In this document: positions 16,250-24,537 of the stretch, piece by piece
How the letters are laid out: the number at the start of each line of letters is the position of its first letter
How positions within the stretch are numbered: the stretch's first letter is position 1
Source of the DNA: a virus
DNA: 64,000 nucleotides
Reading direction: 5' to 3' (one strand)
IMG/VR virus record: IMGVR_UViG_3300035670_000018
Span: 62,001-126,000 of that record
Position numbers and translations under genes: made by a program
The notes under the pieces: model-generated
Databases searched by the model: none
Told to the model about the DNA's origin: nothing
The model's input: the letters and a program-made list of their open reading frames with translations, nothing else

Positions 16250-17488
16250 ATGGCTAAGTCCGTTGATAAGAGTGCCTTTTTTGCCGCTGTCAAGGCTGAG
16301 TATGGTGATATCAAGACCATCACTCGCCAGCAGCTGGTTCATCTTTACGAGAATTGCAATGTTTCCTATCCGACGTGGCTTGTCAAGGACGATTCGCGGC
16401 GTATCGGTCGTGGTGTTTACTCTCTTGATGACTCTGGTATTAATGTCCAGACTGTGGCTAAGGCTGCTTGGATTGTGAAGCGGGCTAAGAATGTTATTGC
16501 AGCTTCCGACATTGCTTCGGAAGTTCCTGTTGCTCCGAATACTGCTATCTCGGTGGCTAACCAGTCCGATCTGAGCATGGCTGCTCTCCATGCTTCAGAA
16601 GCTATTACTCTGGTGCCTTCCAAGGCTAAGGGTTACGTTCCCTTCGGCCACTTTGCCGATGTTCGCATGATCATCAAGTCTGGTAAGTTCTATCCGACTT
16701 ATGTGACTGGTCTGTCTGGCAACGGTAAGACCATGATGATTGAACAGATTTGCGCCCAGGAAGGTCGTGAACTGGTTCGCGCCAACATTACCAAGGAAAC
16801 GGACGAGGATGATCTGATCGGTGGCTTTCGTCTCATTGACGGTAAGACTGTCTGGCAGAACGGCCCTGTTATCGTGGCTATGGAACGTGGTGCGATTCTG
16901 CTTCTGGACGAGGTTGATCTTGGTGACGCCAAGCTTATGTGTCTCCAGCCTGTGCTTGAAGGCAAGCCGATCTATCTCAAGAAGATCAATCGGGTTGTGA
17001 CGCCTGCCGCTGGCTTCAACATTCTAGCCACTGCGAACACCAAGGGTAAGGGTTCGGACGATGGTCGCTTCATCGGTACCAATGTCATGAATGAAGCCTT
17101 CCTTGAAAGGTTCAGCATCACCTTTGAGCAGGAATATCCGCCGCTCAAGACCGAAGCCAAGATCCTTAACAATGTGCTTCAGGCATCTGGCATTGAAGAC
17201 AAGGACTTTGCCGACAAGCTTGTCAACTGGGCTGACATGATCCGCAAGGCGTTCTATGATGGTGCGGTTTCCGATATCATCTCGACCCGTCGACTCGTCC
17301 ACATTTGCGAAGCGTTCGCAATCTTCGGCCGTGACCGTGAGAAGGCAATCAAGCTTTGTCTGAACCGCTTTGATGTTGATACCAAGAACGGCTTCATGGA
17401 TCTCTACCTGAAGCTGGACGAGACTGTCAATCCTCAGCCGGTTAAGACCGAAGAAGCTGCGGTTTCCGATGCTGAGATTGCTTTTTAG
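16250..17488 (+). CDS. cobS: MoxR/CobS-type AAA+ ATPase
   Basis: 412 residues. Residues 1-60 form a small N-terminal domain (TRQQLVHLYENCNVSYPTW). The AAA+ core has Walker A GLSGNGKTM (about residue 153), Walker B ILLLDEVDLGD (about 217), sensor 1 ILATANTKGKG (about 261), and the arginine-finger region NEAFLERFSITF (about 283). It matches CobS-like ATPases carried by many T4-like cyanophages and related phages. It probably works with the VWA protein upstream. Real role in infection is unknown. Confidence 0.85.
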   Translation: MAKSVDKSAFFAAVKAEYGDIKTITRQQLVHLYENCNVSYPTWLVKDDSRRIGRGVYSLDDSGINVQTVAKAAWIVKRAKNVIAASDIASEVPVAPNTAISVANQSDLSMAALHASEAITLVPSKAKGYVPFGHFADVRMIIKSGKFYPTYVTGLSGNGKTMMIEQICAQEGRELVRANITKETDEDDLIGGFRLIDGKTVWQNGPVIVAMERGAILLLDEVDLGDAKLMCLQPVLEGKPIYLKKINRVVTPAAGFNILATANTKGKGSDDGRFIGTNVMNEAFLERFSITFEQEYPPLKTEAKILNNVLQASGIEDKDFADKLVNWADMIRKAFYDGAVSDIISTRRLVHICEAFAIFGRDREKAIKLCLNRFDVDTKNGFMDLYLKLDETVNPQPVKTEEAAVSDAEIAF

Positions 17489-17517
17489 TTGACAGAGGGA
17501 CTATGTCCCTCTATAAT
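17489..17517 (+). promoter_or_regulatory. Consensus promoter with perfect palindrome filling the spacer
   Basis: TTGACA (17489-17494) and TATAAT (17512-17517) enclose a 17-base spacer that is wholly an inverted repeat, GAGGGAC-tat-GTCCCTC (17495-17511). A dimeric repressor bound there would block the promoter. The next gene encodes a helix-turn-helix protein. Confidence 0.85.
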
Positions 17518-17520
17518 AAT

Positions 17521-17574
17521 GGGATGGTGGTAAGAGTCACACACCGTCCCATTATCTTTGTTTGAATGTGACTC
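17521..17574 (+). promoter_or_regulatory. Pseudoknot-like leader of the HTH gene
   Basis: Stem 1: GGGATGGTG (17521-17529) with CACCGTCCC (17542-17550), one G-T pair. Its loop contains GAGTCAC (17534-17540), perfectly complementary to GTGACTC (17568-17574) downstream. This is an H-type pseudoknot topology ending 21 bases before the start codon, near the ribosome site. Confidence 0.5.
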
Positions 17575-17594
17575 GTTTATTATGGAGTGTTTGA

Positions 17595-17807
17595 ATGTCT
17601 CAGTTGTCTAAGGTTGCTAAGGTTCTCCGTCAGAATAACAAGGGTGCAGGTATCACTGTTGCTCAGGTTGCTCGTCTGACTGGAATGCCTAAGGCAAGCG
17701 TCTCTAAGCGTGTGTATGATCTACGCACTCTTGAAGGCAAGACCATTTACAGCAACTACCGTACTGTGAATGGCAAGCGCAAGATGTTTTATCGTTTTGC
17801 TGCCTAA
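17595..17807 (+). CDS. Small winged-helix/HTH protein
   Basis: 70 residues. LSKVAKVLRQNNKGAGITVAQVARLTGMPKASVSKRVYDLRTLEGKTIYSNYRTVNGKRKMFYRF has the MarR/ROK-like recognition helix (VARLTGMPKASVSKRVYDL) followed by a beta wing. GGAG lies 8 bases before the ATG. The promoter spacer palindrome and the structured leader suggest autoregulation. A strong terminator follows, so it is a single-gene unit. Confidence 0.7.
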   Translation: MSQLSKVAKVLRQNNKGAGITVAQVARLTGMPKASVSKRVYDLRTLEGKTIYSNYRTVNGKRKMFYRFAA

Positions 17808-17826
17808 CTTTTACTAACATCGCTAA

Positions 17827-17864
17827 AAGGGATGCTATATAGTTCTGTAGCGTCCCTTTTTTTA
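17827..17864 (+). terminator. Rho-independent terminator after HTH gene
   Basis: AAGGGATGCTA and TAGCGTCCCTT form an 11-bp stem with one G-T pair around a 10-base loop, followed by TTTTTTT. It also decides the next gene start: ATG 17832 lies inside the stem, so ATG 17880 is used. Confidence 0.85.
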
Positions 17865-17879
17865 TCATGGAGTTTAATT

Positions 17880-18773
17880 ATGCAATTACAAGTAAAAGTG
17901 GAAGATTTGAGAAAGTGCAAACTGTTCGTTGCTACACCTATGTATGGTGGTCAATGTCACGGTATGTATTCCAAAGCAAGTCTTGATTTGCAAGGACTGT
18001 GTATGCAGTATGGCATTGATGTCCGATTCTCATTTCTATTCAACGAATCTCTAATCACTCGCGCACGAAACTATCTTGTTGATGAGTTCTTGCGCTCAGA
18101 TTTTACCCATCTGCTATTCATCGACTCTGATATCTGTTTTGATCCACAAGATGTTTTAGCCCTCATTGCACTGGATAAGGATGTAATTGGTGCACCATAT
18201 CCAAAGAAGTCTATCAACTGGCGTAACATTGCTCTTGCTCTTACAAAGAATCCTGCCATGAATGCTGGTGATCTTGATGCATTAACAGGCGATTATGTCT
18301 TCAATCCAGTTCCTGGTACAAAGTCATTTCGTGTTACAGAACCTCTTGAGGTAATGGAAATTGGTACAGGCTACATGATGGTCAAGCGTCATGTGTTTGA
18401 TAAGTTTAAGGAAGCTTATCCTAATCTTACATACAAGCCTGATCATGTGGGTCAAGCACACTTTGATGGCTCACGATACATTCATGCATACTTTGATACA
18501 GTGATTGATCGTGGTGAACCCTTTGATAAGGTCCATGAAATGATGGAAGCTGCTGCAAAGGGCGAGAATGTACAAGAGTTGGCTAAGGAACTCCTTGATA
18601 AGGAAACAAATTCTTCTCACCGATATCTGTCAGAAGATTATATGTTCTGTCAGTATTGGAGAAAGATTGGTGGTTCAATCTGGCTATGTCCTTGGATGAG
18701 AACTACACATATGGGTACATATGCCTTCAACGGTAATATGCCCAAAATAGCCGAGTTGACAGGAAATCTCTAA
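17880..18773 (+). CDS. GT-A fold glycosyltransferase
   Basis: 297 residues from ATG 17880, preceded by ATGGAG. Features: KLFVATPMYGGQCHGMY near residue 14, ESLITRARNYLVDEFL, the DxD-containing FIDSDICFDP near 81, IGAPYPKK, and late SEDYMFCQYWRKIGG. This is the pattern of a retaining-type GT-A family common in T4-like marine and rhizobial phages. Acceptor unknown. It stands between the HTH gene and the nucleotide/replication genes. Confidence 0.7.
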   Translation: MQLQVKVEDLRKCKLFVATPMYGGQCHGMYSKASLDLQGLCMQYGIDVRFSFLFNESLITRARNYLVDEFLRSDFTHLLFIDSDICFDPQDVLALIALDKDVIGAPYPKKSINWRNIALALTKNPAMNAGDLDALTGDYVFNPVPGTKSFRVTEPLEVMEIGTGYMMVKRHVFDKFKEAYPNLTYKPDHVGQAHFDGSRYIHAYFDTVIDRGEPFDKVHEMMEAAAKGENVQELAKELLDKETNSSHRYLSEDYMFCQYWRKIGGSIWLCPWMRTTHMGTYAFNGNMPKIAELTGNL

Positions 18774-19429
18774 TGATCATTGGTGTAGTTGGTTTTATTG
18801 GATCTGGCAAGGGAACGATTGCTGATATCCTTGTACAGAAACATAACTTCACAAAACTGTCCTTTGCAGACTCGCTAAAAGACGCTACAGCGGCCATCTT
18901 CGGATGGCCGCGGCATCTTCTAGAGGGCGAGACTGCTGAAAGTCGTGCATGGCGTGAAGAAAAGGATGAGTGGTGGTCTGAGAAGACTGGCAAGCATATT
19001 ACTCCACGAAACATGCTCCAGATGATGGGTACAGAAGTCGGTCGTGACATGCTTGATCCAAACATCTGGATATATTCACTTGAGCGAAAGATGGATCTTT
19101 ATCCGAATGTAGTCATCGCTGACGTTCGCTTTCCAAATGAAATCAAGTTCATTCAAGACAAGGGCGGATTTGTTATTCGTGTGAAGCGCGGTGCTGACCC
19201 TGAGTGGTATGATACTGCACTTTCTGATAACAAGAATGGATTTGAATCAGAAGTATCGCAGATGTCCATTTATTATCCAGAAGTTCACTACTCAGAGTGG
19301 GCATGGATCGGACAGAATTTTGACTACCAATTGGACAACATAGGTCCACTTTCCATGCTGGACGGTGATGTACAACATATGATTCGTGTCTTTACAGGCC
19401 CGCAAAAGCCTGCTACAATAGCTGCCTAA
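18773..19429 (+). CDS. 1: Deoxynucleoside monophosphate kinase, T4 gp1-like
   Basis: 218 residues. P-loop VGFIGSGKGTIAD (residues 5-17), LSFADSLKDA, and the lid-like MLQMMGTEVGRDMLDPNIWI followed by VIADVRFPNEI match T4 gene 1 dNMP kinase. It phosphorylates dNMPs, possibly including modified ones, for DNA synthesis. Start overlaps the upstream stop (TAATG). A promoter for the clamp gene lies in its last codons. Confidence 0.85.
   Translation: MIIGVVGFIGSGKGTIADILVQKHNFTKLSFADSLKDATAAIFGWPRHLLEGETAESRAWREEKDEWWSEKTGKHITPRNMLQMMGTEVGRDMLDPNIWIYSLERKMDLYPNVVIADVRFPNEIKFIQDKGGFVIRVKRGADPEWYDTALSDNKNGFESEVSQMSIYYPEVHYSEWAWIGQNFDYQLDNIGPLSMLDGDVQHMIRVFTGPQKPATIAA
19391..19419 (+). promoter_or_regulatory. 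Promoter TTTACA-N17-TACAAT before gene 45
   Basis: TTTACA (19391-19396), 17 bases, TACAAT (19414-19419), inside the end of the kinase gene and 36 bases before the clamp start. Two mismatches to consensus in total. Confidence 0.5.
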
Positions 19430-19454
19430 ACTGAAATAACTTGGAGATTATATT

Positions 19455-20120
19455 ATGAAGTTGAGTGAAAATACCCTGAGTGTTCTGAAGAACTTTTCCG
19501 CAATCAATTCTGGGCTTGTGCTTCAGAAGGGAAAGACTCAGAAGACTATTTCCCCTGAGAAGTCCATTCTTGTTGAGGTAGAACTTGATGATTCTCTGCC
19601 TGAACAGTTTGGCATCTACGATCTAAATCAGTTCCTTGGTAATATCAGCACATTGAATAGCCCAGAACTCACGTTCTCGGACAGTGCTGTTATCATGAAT
19701 GATGGTGAGATTAGCTTTAACTATTACTCATGTTCTACCAATCTAATCGTATCACCGCCTGACAAGGAACTCAAGCTGAAGCAGACGGATGTTAGCTTTA
19801 CTCTAACGAATGCTGTTCTGACAAAGCTTCTTCGTCTTGCGTCTATGAACAATCTTACTCATCTGTCCGTTGTTGGTCAGAACGGTGAGATTCGTTTGCA
19901 GACACATGAGAAGGCTAATGACACTTCCAATCATGCGTCATTCAAGTTGAACGATTACAATGGTGAAGACTTTACCGCATCGTTCAAGGTTGATAACATC
20001 AAGTTGATCCCAGGAGACTATGATGTTGAAATTCAGCTTGGTGCATTTGCAAAGTTCACTGCATCGGCTGGCTCATTCAAGGACAAGATCAAGTATTTCA
20101 TCGCCCTGGAGAGCAAGTAA
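19455..20120 (+). CDS. 45: Sliding clamp gp45
   Basis: 221 residues, close to T4 gp45 (228). Starts MKLSENTLSVLKNFSAINSGLVLQKG and contains IYDLNQFLG and VSPPDKELKLK, all clamp-family patterns. The trimeric ring tethers gp43 polymerase and activates late transcription with gp55. TTGGAG precedes the ATG. The order 45-(dsbA-like)-44-62-regA resembles the T4 replication operon. Confidence 0.92.
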   Translation: MKLSENTLSVLKNFSAINSGLVLQKGKTQKTISPEKSILVEVELDDSLPEQFGIYDLNQFLGNISTLNSPELTFSDSAVIMNDGEISFNYYSCSTNLIVSPPDKELKLKQTDVSFTLTNAVLTKLLRLASMNNLTHLSVVGQNGEIRLQTHEKANDTSNHASFKLNDYNGEDFTASFKVDNIKLIPGDYDVEIQLGAFAKFTASAGSFKDKIKYFIALESK

Positions 20121-20404
20121 TGGCTGGTATCGGACACAATCAAAACTTCGTTAGCATTAACTCCCTTTCTGACACTCAGAAGAAGGAACTCAAGGAAGCT
20201 ATTGTTCAGTTGAATGATAGCCTTACGCGCGTAGCTTCTGAGCGTGACTATCAGAAGGACTCTATCAATGCAATCTCTGACAAGACTGGTGTTGATAAGA
20301 AGATTATTCGTCGCATGGCTAAGGTATACTTCCGTGCAAACTACACTCAGGAACAGGAAGAGAATCGTCAGTTTGAAGACTTCTACGATGGTGTCATGAA
20401 GTGA
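20120..20404 (+). CDS. dsbA: DsbA-like double-strand DNA-binding protein
   Basis: 94 residues. LKEAIVQLNDSLTRVASERDYQKDSINAISDKTGVDKKIIRRMAKVYFRANYTQEQEENRQFEDFYDGVMK matches the pattern of T4 DsbA (helix, KD, ELGVDGKMFNRL-like segment, acidic end). Known: DsbA binds DNA near late promoters and supports late transcription. Start overlaps the clamp stop by one base. The family call is from pattern recall without alignment. Confidence 0.65.
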   Translation: MAGIGHNQNFVSINSLSDTQKKELKEAIVQLNDSLTRVASERDYQKDSINAISDKTGVDKKIIRRMAKVYFRANYTQEQEENRQFEDFYDGVMK

Positions 20405-20658
20405 CAAAGAAGGACAAACAGGATATTATCCAACGTATGGAAGAACTCATGAGGCCTATTGACAGGCAGATCATGATGTGTGATAATGTTGAAGACATAC
20501 TAATGTTAGCTTCCAATATGCTGATTACCGCCAAGAGTATCTACGTACAGAACCTTGTCGGTGCTGGCGCTAAAGAACTTCTTCAAAGAATGGTAGATGA
20601 AATTTATGACCGAATCCTTCCTCTGGACAGAAAAGTTCCGCCCGAAGACAATAAGTGA
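20401..20658 (+). CDS. Small protein upstream of gene 44, function unknown
   Basis: 85 residues from GTG 20401, overlapping the previous gene by 4 bases and gene 44 by about 60. Mostly helical: RMEELMRPIDRQIMMCDNVEDILMLASNMLITAKSIYVQNLVGAGAKELLQRMVDEIY. No motif recognised; could replace gp33 by position but no gp33 similarity is visible. Confidence 0.5.
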   Translation: MTKKDKQDIIQRMEELMRPIDRQIMMCDNVEDILMLASNMLITAKSIYVQNLVGAGAKELLQRMVDEIYDRILPLDRKVPPEDNK

Positions 20659-21544
20659 TTGTATTCTTCCTGATCGGCTGAAGAAGCCATTTCAAGAATA
20701 TGTAAACAACAAAGAGATTCCAAATCTCATGCTGACTGGTACAGCAGGTGTTGGTAAGACAACTGTTGCACGGGCCATGTGTGATGAGATTGGTATCAAC
20801 CACTTGTACATCAACGCCTCAGAAAATCGTGGTATTGATGTACTGAGAACGACAATTCGTAACTATGCTTCAACCGTGTCTTTGACTGGTGGCAAAAAGG
20901 TCATCATTCTAGACGAAGCAGACTATATGACTCCAGATGCACAAGCAGCCATGCGTGGTGCAATTGAAGAGTTTGCTGCAAATTGTACTTTCATCTTCAC
21001 TTGTAACTTTAAGTCTAAGTTGATTGAAGCCATTCATTCACGATGTTCAGTGATTGACTTTGCCCTTCGCAATGATGAGAAGGCAAAGATGGCTTCACAG
21101 TTGATGAAGCGTATGGAATACATTCTCACACAAGAGAATGTGACATACAACAAAACGGTTCTAGCTAAGATCATTGAAAAGTATTTTCCTGACTATCGCC
21201 GTACTCTCAATGAGTTACAGCGTTACAGTTCTTCTGGTTCTCTTGATGCCGGCATTGTTGCCCAGCTTTCAGATGTAAGAAAGATAGGTGATCTTGTCAA
21301 GCATCTAAAGGACAAGAACTTCAGTGAAATGCGGAAGTGGTGTGTAGCAAACTCTGACATTGAGCCTGCACGAATCTACCGCAAGATTTACGATGGTCTG
21401 TATGAGTATATGAAGCCACACAGCATTCCGCAAGCTGTTGTGACTATCGGTAAGTATCAGTATCAGTCTGCATTTGTTGCGGATCAAGAGATAAATTTGG
21501 TTGCATGTCTGACCGAACTTATGGTAGAATGTGAGTATAATTGA
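20597..21544 (+). CDS. 44: Clamp-loader ATPase subunit gp44
   Basis: 315 residues. EKFRPKTISDCILP, Walker A LTGTAGVGKTT (about residue 47), Walker B IILDEADYM (about 103), SRC motif IHSRC (about 147). It assembles with gp62 to load gp45. ATG 20606 (MTESFLWTEKFRP) is an equally good start. The gene begins inside the preceding frame. Unlike T4, gene 62 does not follow directly: two genes are inserted. Confidence 0.92.
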   Translation: MKFMTESFLWTEKFRPKTISDCILPDRLKKPFQEYVNNKEIPNLMLTGTAGVGKTTVARAMCDEIGINHLYINASENRGIDVLRTTIRNYASTVSLTGGKKVIILDEADYMTPDAQAAMRGAIEEFAANCTFIFTCNFKSKLIEAIHSRCSVIDFALRNDEKAKMASQLMKRMEYILTQENVTYNKTVLAKIIEKYFPDYRRTLNELQRYSSSGSLDAGIVAQLSDVRKIGDLVKHLKDKNFSEMRKWCVANSDIEPARIYRKIYDGLYEYMKPHSIPQAVVTIGKYQYQSAFVADQEINLVACLTELMVECEYN

Positions 21545-22191
21545 TGGAAAGTCAAAGGCACGGATTTGACTTTGAAAATGAAGTGATATATCAGATCACT
21601 GGATTCTTCAAAGAGGAATACGAAAAGAAAATTACGAATAGCTATACTTCTTCGATGGACATTGTGAAAGGTGTCCATAGTGAATATGATTATTCTATTA
21701 AGGTTAGTAAGAATGGACGAGGAATAGGCGGTGGTGATATTCTAAGATTCAACAAACATTGTGAGAAGGGGTTCAAGCTTATCGTTGGTTGTTGGAATCA
21801 AAAGAATTCTTCCATCAAAGTTTATGACTGTATCTATGAGTTCACAATCACACCTAAAGATTATAAGAAACTGTGGGGATCAATACCATTAGATGAACTA
21901 AAAAACTTTGTGAACTATGTGAAATCAATCCCTTCAGGCAAAGAAGCACAAAAGAAAAACACTCTTTTGTGGAAAGAAAAAAGAGATATTTTATATCATA
22001 CATATGATAAAGGTGTTGTTGATATCGCAGCAAAAATTGATAGTGTATCTCAAAGAAGAGTTCAGTGTTCAATGAGACTTGAAGAATTGATTTCTTCTGG
22101 TATCGATTATGTGAAGTATACAAAGTCTTATAAAGGAATTAAGTTACCATATGAGCAAAAAAGCACATCAAGAAAATTCAAGAAAGCTTGA
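21544..22191 (+). CDS. Putative PD-(D/E)xK-type nuclease paired with a methyltransferase
   Basis: 215 residues from ATG 21544, overlapping the gp44 stop. HGFDFENEVIYQITG, then SSMDIVKG...DYSIKVSKNGRGIGGGDILRF: Asp in MDIV and Lys in IKVSK are spaced like a PD-(D/E)xK core. The C-terminal KIDSVSQRRVQCSMRLEEL may bind DNA. The last 41 bases overlap an adenine methyltransferase start, the classic restriction-modification layout. No named restriction enzyme is recognised, so the nuclease call is inference. Confidence 0.5.
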   Translation: MESQRHGFDFENEVIYQITGFFKEEYEKKITNSYTSSMDIVKGVHSEYDYSIKVSKNGRGIGGGDILRFNKHCEKGFKLIVGCWNQKNSSIKVYDCIYEFTITPKDYKKLWGSIPLDELKNFVNYVKSIPSGKEAQKKNTLLWKEKRDILYHTYDKGVVDIAAKIDSVSQRRVQCSMRLEELISSGIDYVKYTKSYKGIKLPYEQKSTSRKFKKA

Positions 22192-22984
22192 TCAATTCTA
22201 CACTAATCCTGAGTATGCAAAAGCACTATATAGGATTATTGAATCGAAGTATGAATTGTCTTCATTTGATTATATTCTAGAACCTTCAGCGGGAACTGGA
22301 AGCTTTTATAATTTGATGGATCCAAATAAGAGAATTGGATTGGACTTAGATCCTAAAAGTCCTGGTATCATCAAGCAAGACTTTCTAACATGGACAGCTC
22401 CTCTAAATGTTAATATGATAGCAATAGGCAATCCACCTTTCGGTAAAAACTCAAGTCTGGCTGTAAAGTTTTTTAACAAATGTTCAGAATCATGTTCTGT
22501 CATCGCTTTCATTGTTCCGAAAACATTTAGAAAAACCAGTATCATCAACAGACTATCATTTCATTTTCATTTGATTCATGATGATGATTTACCAAAAAAC
22601 AGTTTTGTCTATAATGATAAACCATATGATGTTCCTTGTGTGTTTCAGATTTGGGAAAAGAAAAAAGTGAAACGTGATGTCATCAAGACATATAGTTTTG
22701 ATGATATGAAAGCTTGGTTCACTCTTACAGATCCAAATTCAGCACACATATGCATTCAAAGAGTTGGTCAGAAAGCTGGAACAGTAAAGAAATCTCATTT
22801 TTCTTCTTATAGTCCACTCAGTCATTTTTTCTTAAAGTGTGCAAATGATAATGTGATATCCGTGTTTGACAAACTGAACTTTGATGCAGTAAAATACAAT
22901 ACTGCTGGTAATCCTTCGGTAAGTGCCAGCGAGTTGATTGAACTTTGGATAGAACAAGCAAGAAAGGAAAAACTATATGTCTGA
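22151..22984 (+). CDS. DNA adenine (N6) methyltransferase-like protein
   Basis: 277 residues. KLDQFYTNPEYAKAL, motif I ILEPSAGTGSFYNL (about residue 42), motif IV IAIGNPPFGKNSSLAVKFFN (about 91), then FIVPKTFRKTS. NPPF is the N6-adenine catalytic motif. ATG 22151 overlaps the upstream nuclease-like gene and the end overlaps gene 62 by 8 bases, so the pair is embedded in the clamp-loader operon. It could protect phage DNA from its partner nuclease or from a host system. Confidence 0.8.
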   Translation: MSKKAHQENSRKLDQFYTNPEYAKALYRIIESKYELSSFDYILEPSAGTGSFYNLMDPNKRIGLDLDPKSPGIIKQDFLTWTAPLNVNMIAIGNPPFGKNSSLAVKFFNKCSESCSVIAFIVPKTFRKTSIINRLSFHFHLIHDDDLPKNSFVYNDKPYDVPCVFQIWEKKKVKRDVIKTYSFDDMKAWFTLTDPNSAHICIQRVGQKAGTVKKSHFSSYSPLSHFFLKCANDNVISVFDKLNFDAVKYNTAGNPSVSASELIELWIEQARKEKLYV

Positions 22985-23402
22985 TCTTTTCAAGGATATC
23001 ATACCGTCTATTCTTCAAACTAAGAAGGTAGTCGTGACACAAGAGAATGAACGGGATTATGTCCCGTTCATTATCAATCGCGCATTATCGTTTCATCATG
23101 ACGTTATCATGTTCGCAAACGAGATGAATAAACAGTCCAGTCTGGATTCCCTTCTACAATACCACTATATGCTAAATACTGTGAGAGGGTATAAGCGACC
23201 TTTTCAGAAATGGCAAAAGCGTGAGATTGTTGAGGACTTGGAAGCAGTGAAGGAATACTTTGGCTATTCCAACGAAAAGGCCAAAGAAGCAATTTCCATT
23301 TTGTCTGACAAACAGATCGAACAGATCAAAAAGACGCTAAACAAAGGTGGTTTGAATGTTAGACATAAGAGAACTAGTGGAGGTAACACTACCAAATCCT
23401 GA
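22977..23402 (+). CDS. 62: Clamp-loader small subunit gp62
   Basis: 141 residues, shorter than T4 gp62 (187). NERDYVPFIINRALSFHHDVIMFANEMNKQS, then LLQYHYMLNTVRGYKRPFQKWQK, matches the gp62 N-terminal region including the NEMN motif. It bridges gp44 and gp45. Overlaps regA by 47 bases, as in T4 where 62 and regA are adjacent. Confidence 0.88.
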   Translation: MSDLFKDIIPSILQTKKVVVTQENERDYVPFIINRALSFHHDVIMFANEMNKQSSLDSLLQYHYMLNTVRGYKRPFQKWQKREIVEDLEAVKEYFGYSNEKAKEAISILSDKQIEQIKKTLNKGGLNVRHKRTSGGNTTKS

Positions 23403-23760
23403 CAACTTTTTAAAGGTTCGTGAGACACTTTCACGTATTGGAGTAGCCTCAAAGAAAGATAAGACATTGTTTCAGTCTTGTCATATACTGCATAAGCAGG
23501 GTAAATATTACATTACCCACTTTAAACAACTATTCTTGTTAGACGGAAAGCAGTCAGACTTTACAGAGGATGACCGTGCCCGTCTTAATTCTATTGCCAA
23601 TCTGTTAGATGAATGGAAATTAGTAGAATTAGTAGACGTTCAGAAAAGTTCTGAACCTGTTGCTCCATTGTCTCAAATCAAGATCATATCACATAAAGAA
23701 AAGTCTGAATGGAATCTTGTAGCTAAATACAATATAGGCAAGAAGCGCAAGGAAGACTGA
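23356..23760 (+). CDS. regA: Translational repressor RegA
   Basis: 134 residues (T4: 122). VEVTLPNPDNFLKVRETLSRIGVASKKDKTLFQSCHILHKQGKYYITHFKQLFLLDGKQ follows T4 RegA closely, ending ISHKEKSEWNLVAKYNIGKK. RegA binds ribosome sites of early phage mRNAs. It has about 7 extra N-terminal residues compared with T4. It closes the 45-44-62 operon. Confidence 0.94.
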   Translation: MLDIRELVEVTLPNPDNFLKVRETLSRIGVASKKDKTLFQSCHILHKQGKYYITHFKQLFLLDGKQSDFTEDDRARLNSIANLLDEWKLVELVDVQKSSEPVAPLSQIKIISHKEKSEWNLVAKYNIGKKRKED

Positions 23761-23761
23761 T

Positions 23762-24514
23762 ATGGTTCAATCATATTATCCAAACGAAGATACAAACCTT
23801 AACATAGCCAGAGGTTTGGTAAAGGGTACATTTGGTGTTCATAAGCAAGGTGCTGTTCAAGAACTTTCTCAAAATCAAACTGGTACCGTTTGGGGATATA
23901 ATGACACAAAATATCCATGGAGTGCTTGGGATGCTGGAGCAAATACAGTCGTTATAACATCTGATGCATTAGATGTGGGTAAATTTCTAACGATAGAAGG
24001 TTTGGATAGTAATTTTGAAACTGTTAAAGAAGATGTTAATTTATCATCTACCGTTGTAACAACAAATACAGAGTTCTCCCGTATAAACTTTATGTACGTT
24101 CACAACGGCGGCACTAATAACATAAAGGATATTGTGCTGAATACAAATGGTGCAAATGTTGCGATAGTTAAAGCAAATACAGGACAAGCACTAATGGGTG
24201 TATATACTGTTCCTGCTGGATACACCGCATACATTACAAAAGGTGTTATGTCATGCCAGGCTAGTGCTGATGGTACAGGTAATATGTATATTCGCTTCAA
24301 AGAAGGCTATTTCGCAGAAAACACTGTAACAGGTTTCATAACAGCACATACATTTGAAGTTTCAGGAGCAGGCGGCAAATATTGCTATGACTTCACGATA
24401 CCTCAAGCTATACCAGAAAAGTCAGATATAGATATTCAAGTGACAACAAGAACGAACAATGGTAGGTTCACTTGTGCTTGGGATATGATTTTAATTAAAA
24501 ATGGACTATCTTAA
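23762..24514 (+). CDS. Virion structural protein (head fibre/decoration-like)
   Basis: 250 residues. IARGLVKGTFGVHKQGAVQELSQNQTGTVWGYNDTKYPWSAWDAG and YTVPAGYTAYITKGVMSCQASADGTGNMYIRF resemble a virion protein family shared by podo- and myoviruses of marine and soil bacteria. Beta-rich, Gly/Thr-rich, few charged residues. ATG lies 1 base after the regA stop, unusual for a late structural gene; no clear late promoter was seen. Confidence 0.65.
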   Translation: MVQSYYPNEDTNLNIARGLVKGTFGVHKQGAVQELSQNQTGTVWGYNDTKYPWSAWDAGANTVVITSDALDVGKFLTIEGLDSNFETVKEDVNLSSTVVTTNTEFSRINFMYVHNGGTNNIKDIVLNTNGANVAIVKANTGQALMGVYTVPAGYTAYITKGVMSCQASADGTGNMYIRFKEGYFAENTVTGFITAHTFEVSGAGGKYCYDFTIPQAIPEKSDIDIQVTTRTNNGRFTCAWDMILIKNGLS

Positions 24515-24537
24515 TACAAATGACAATGGAGTATATT

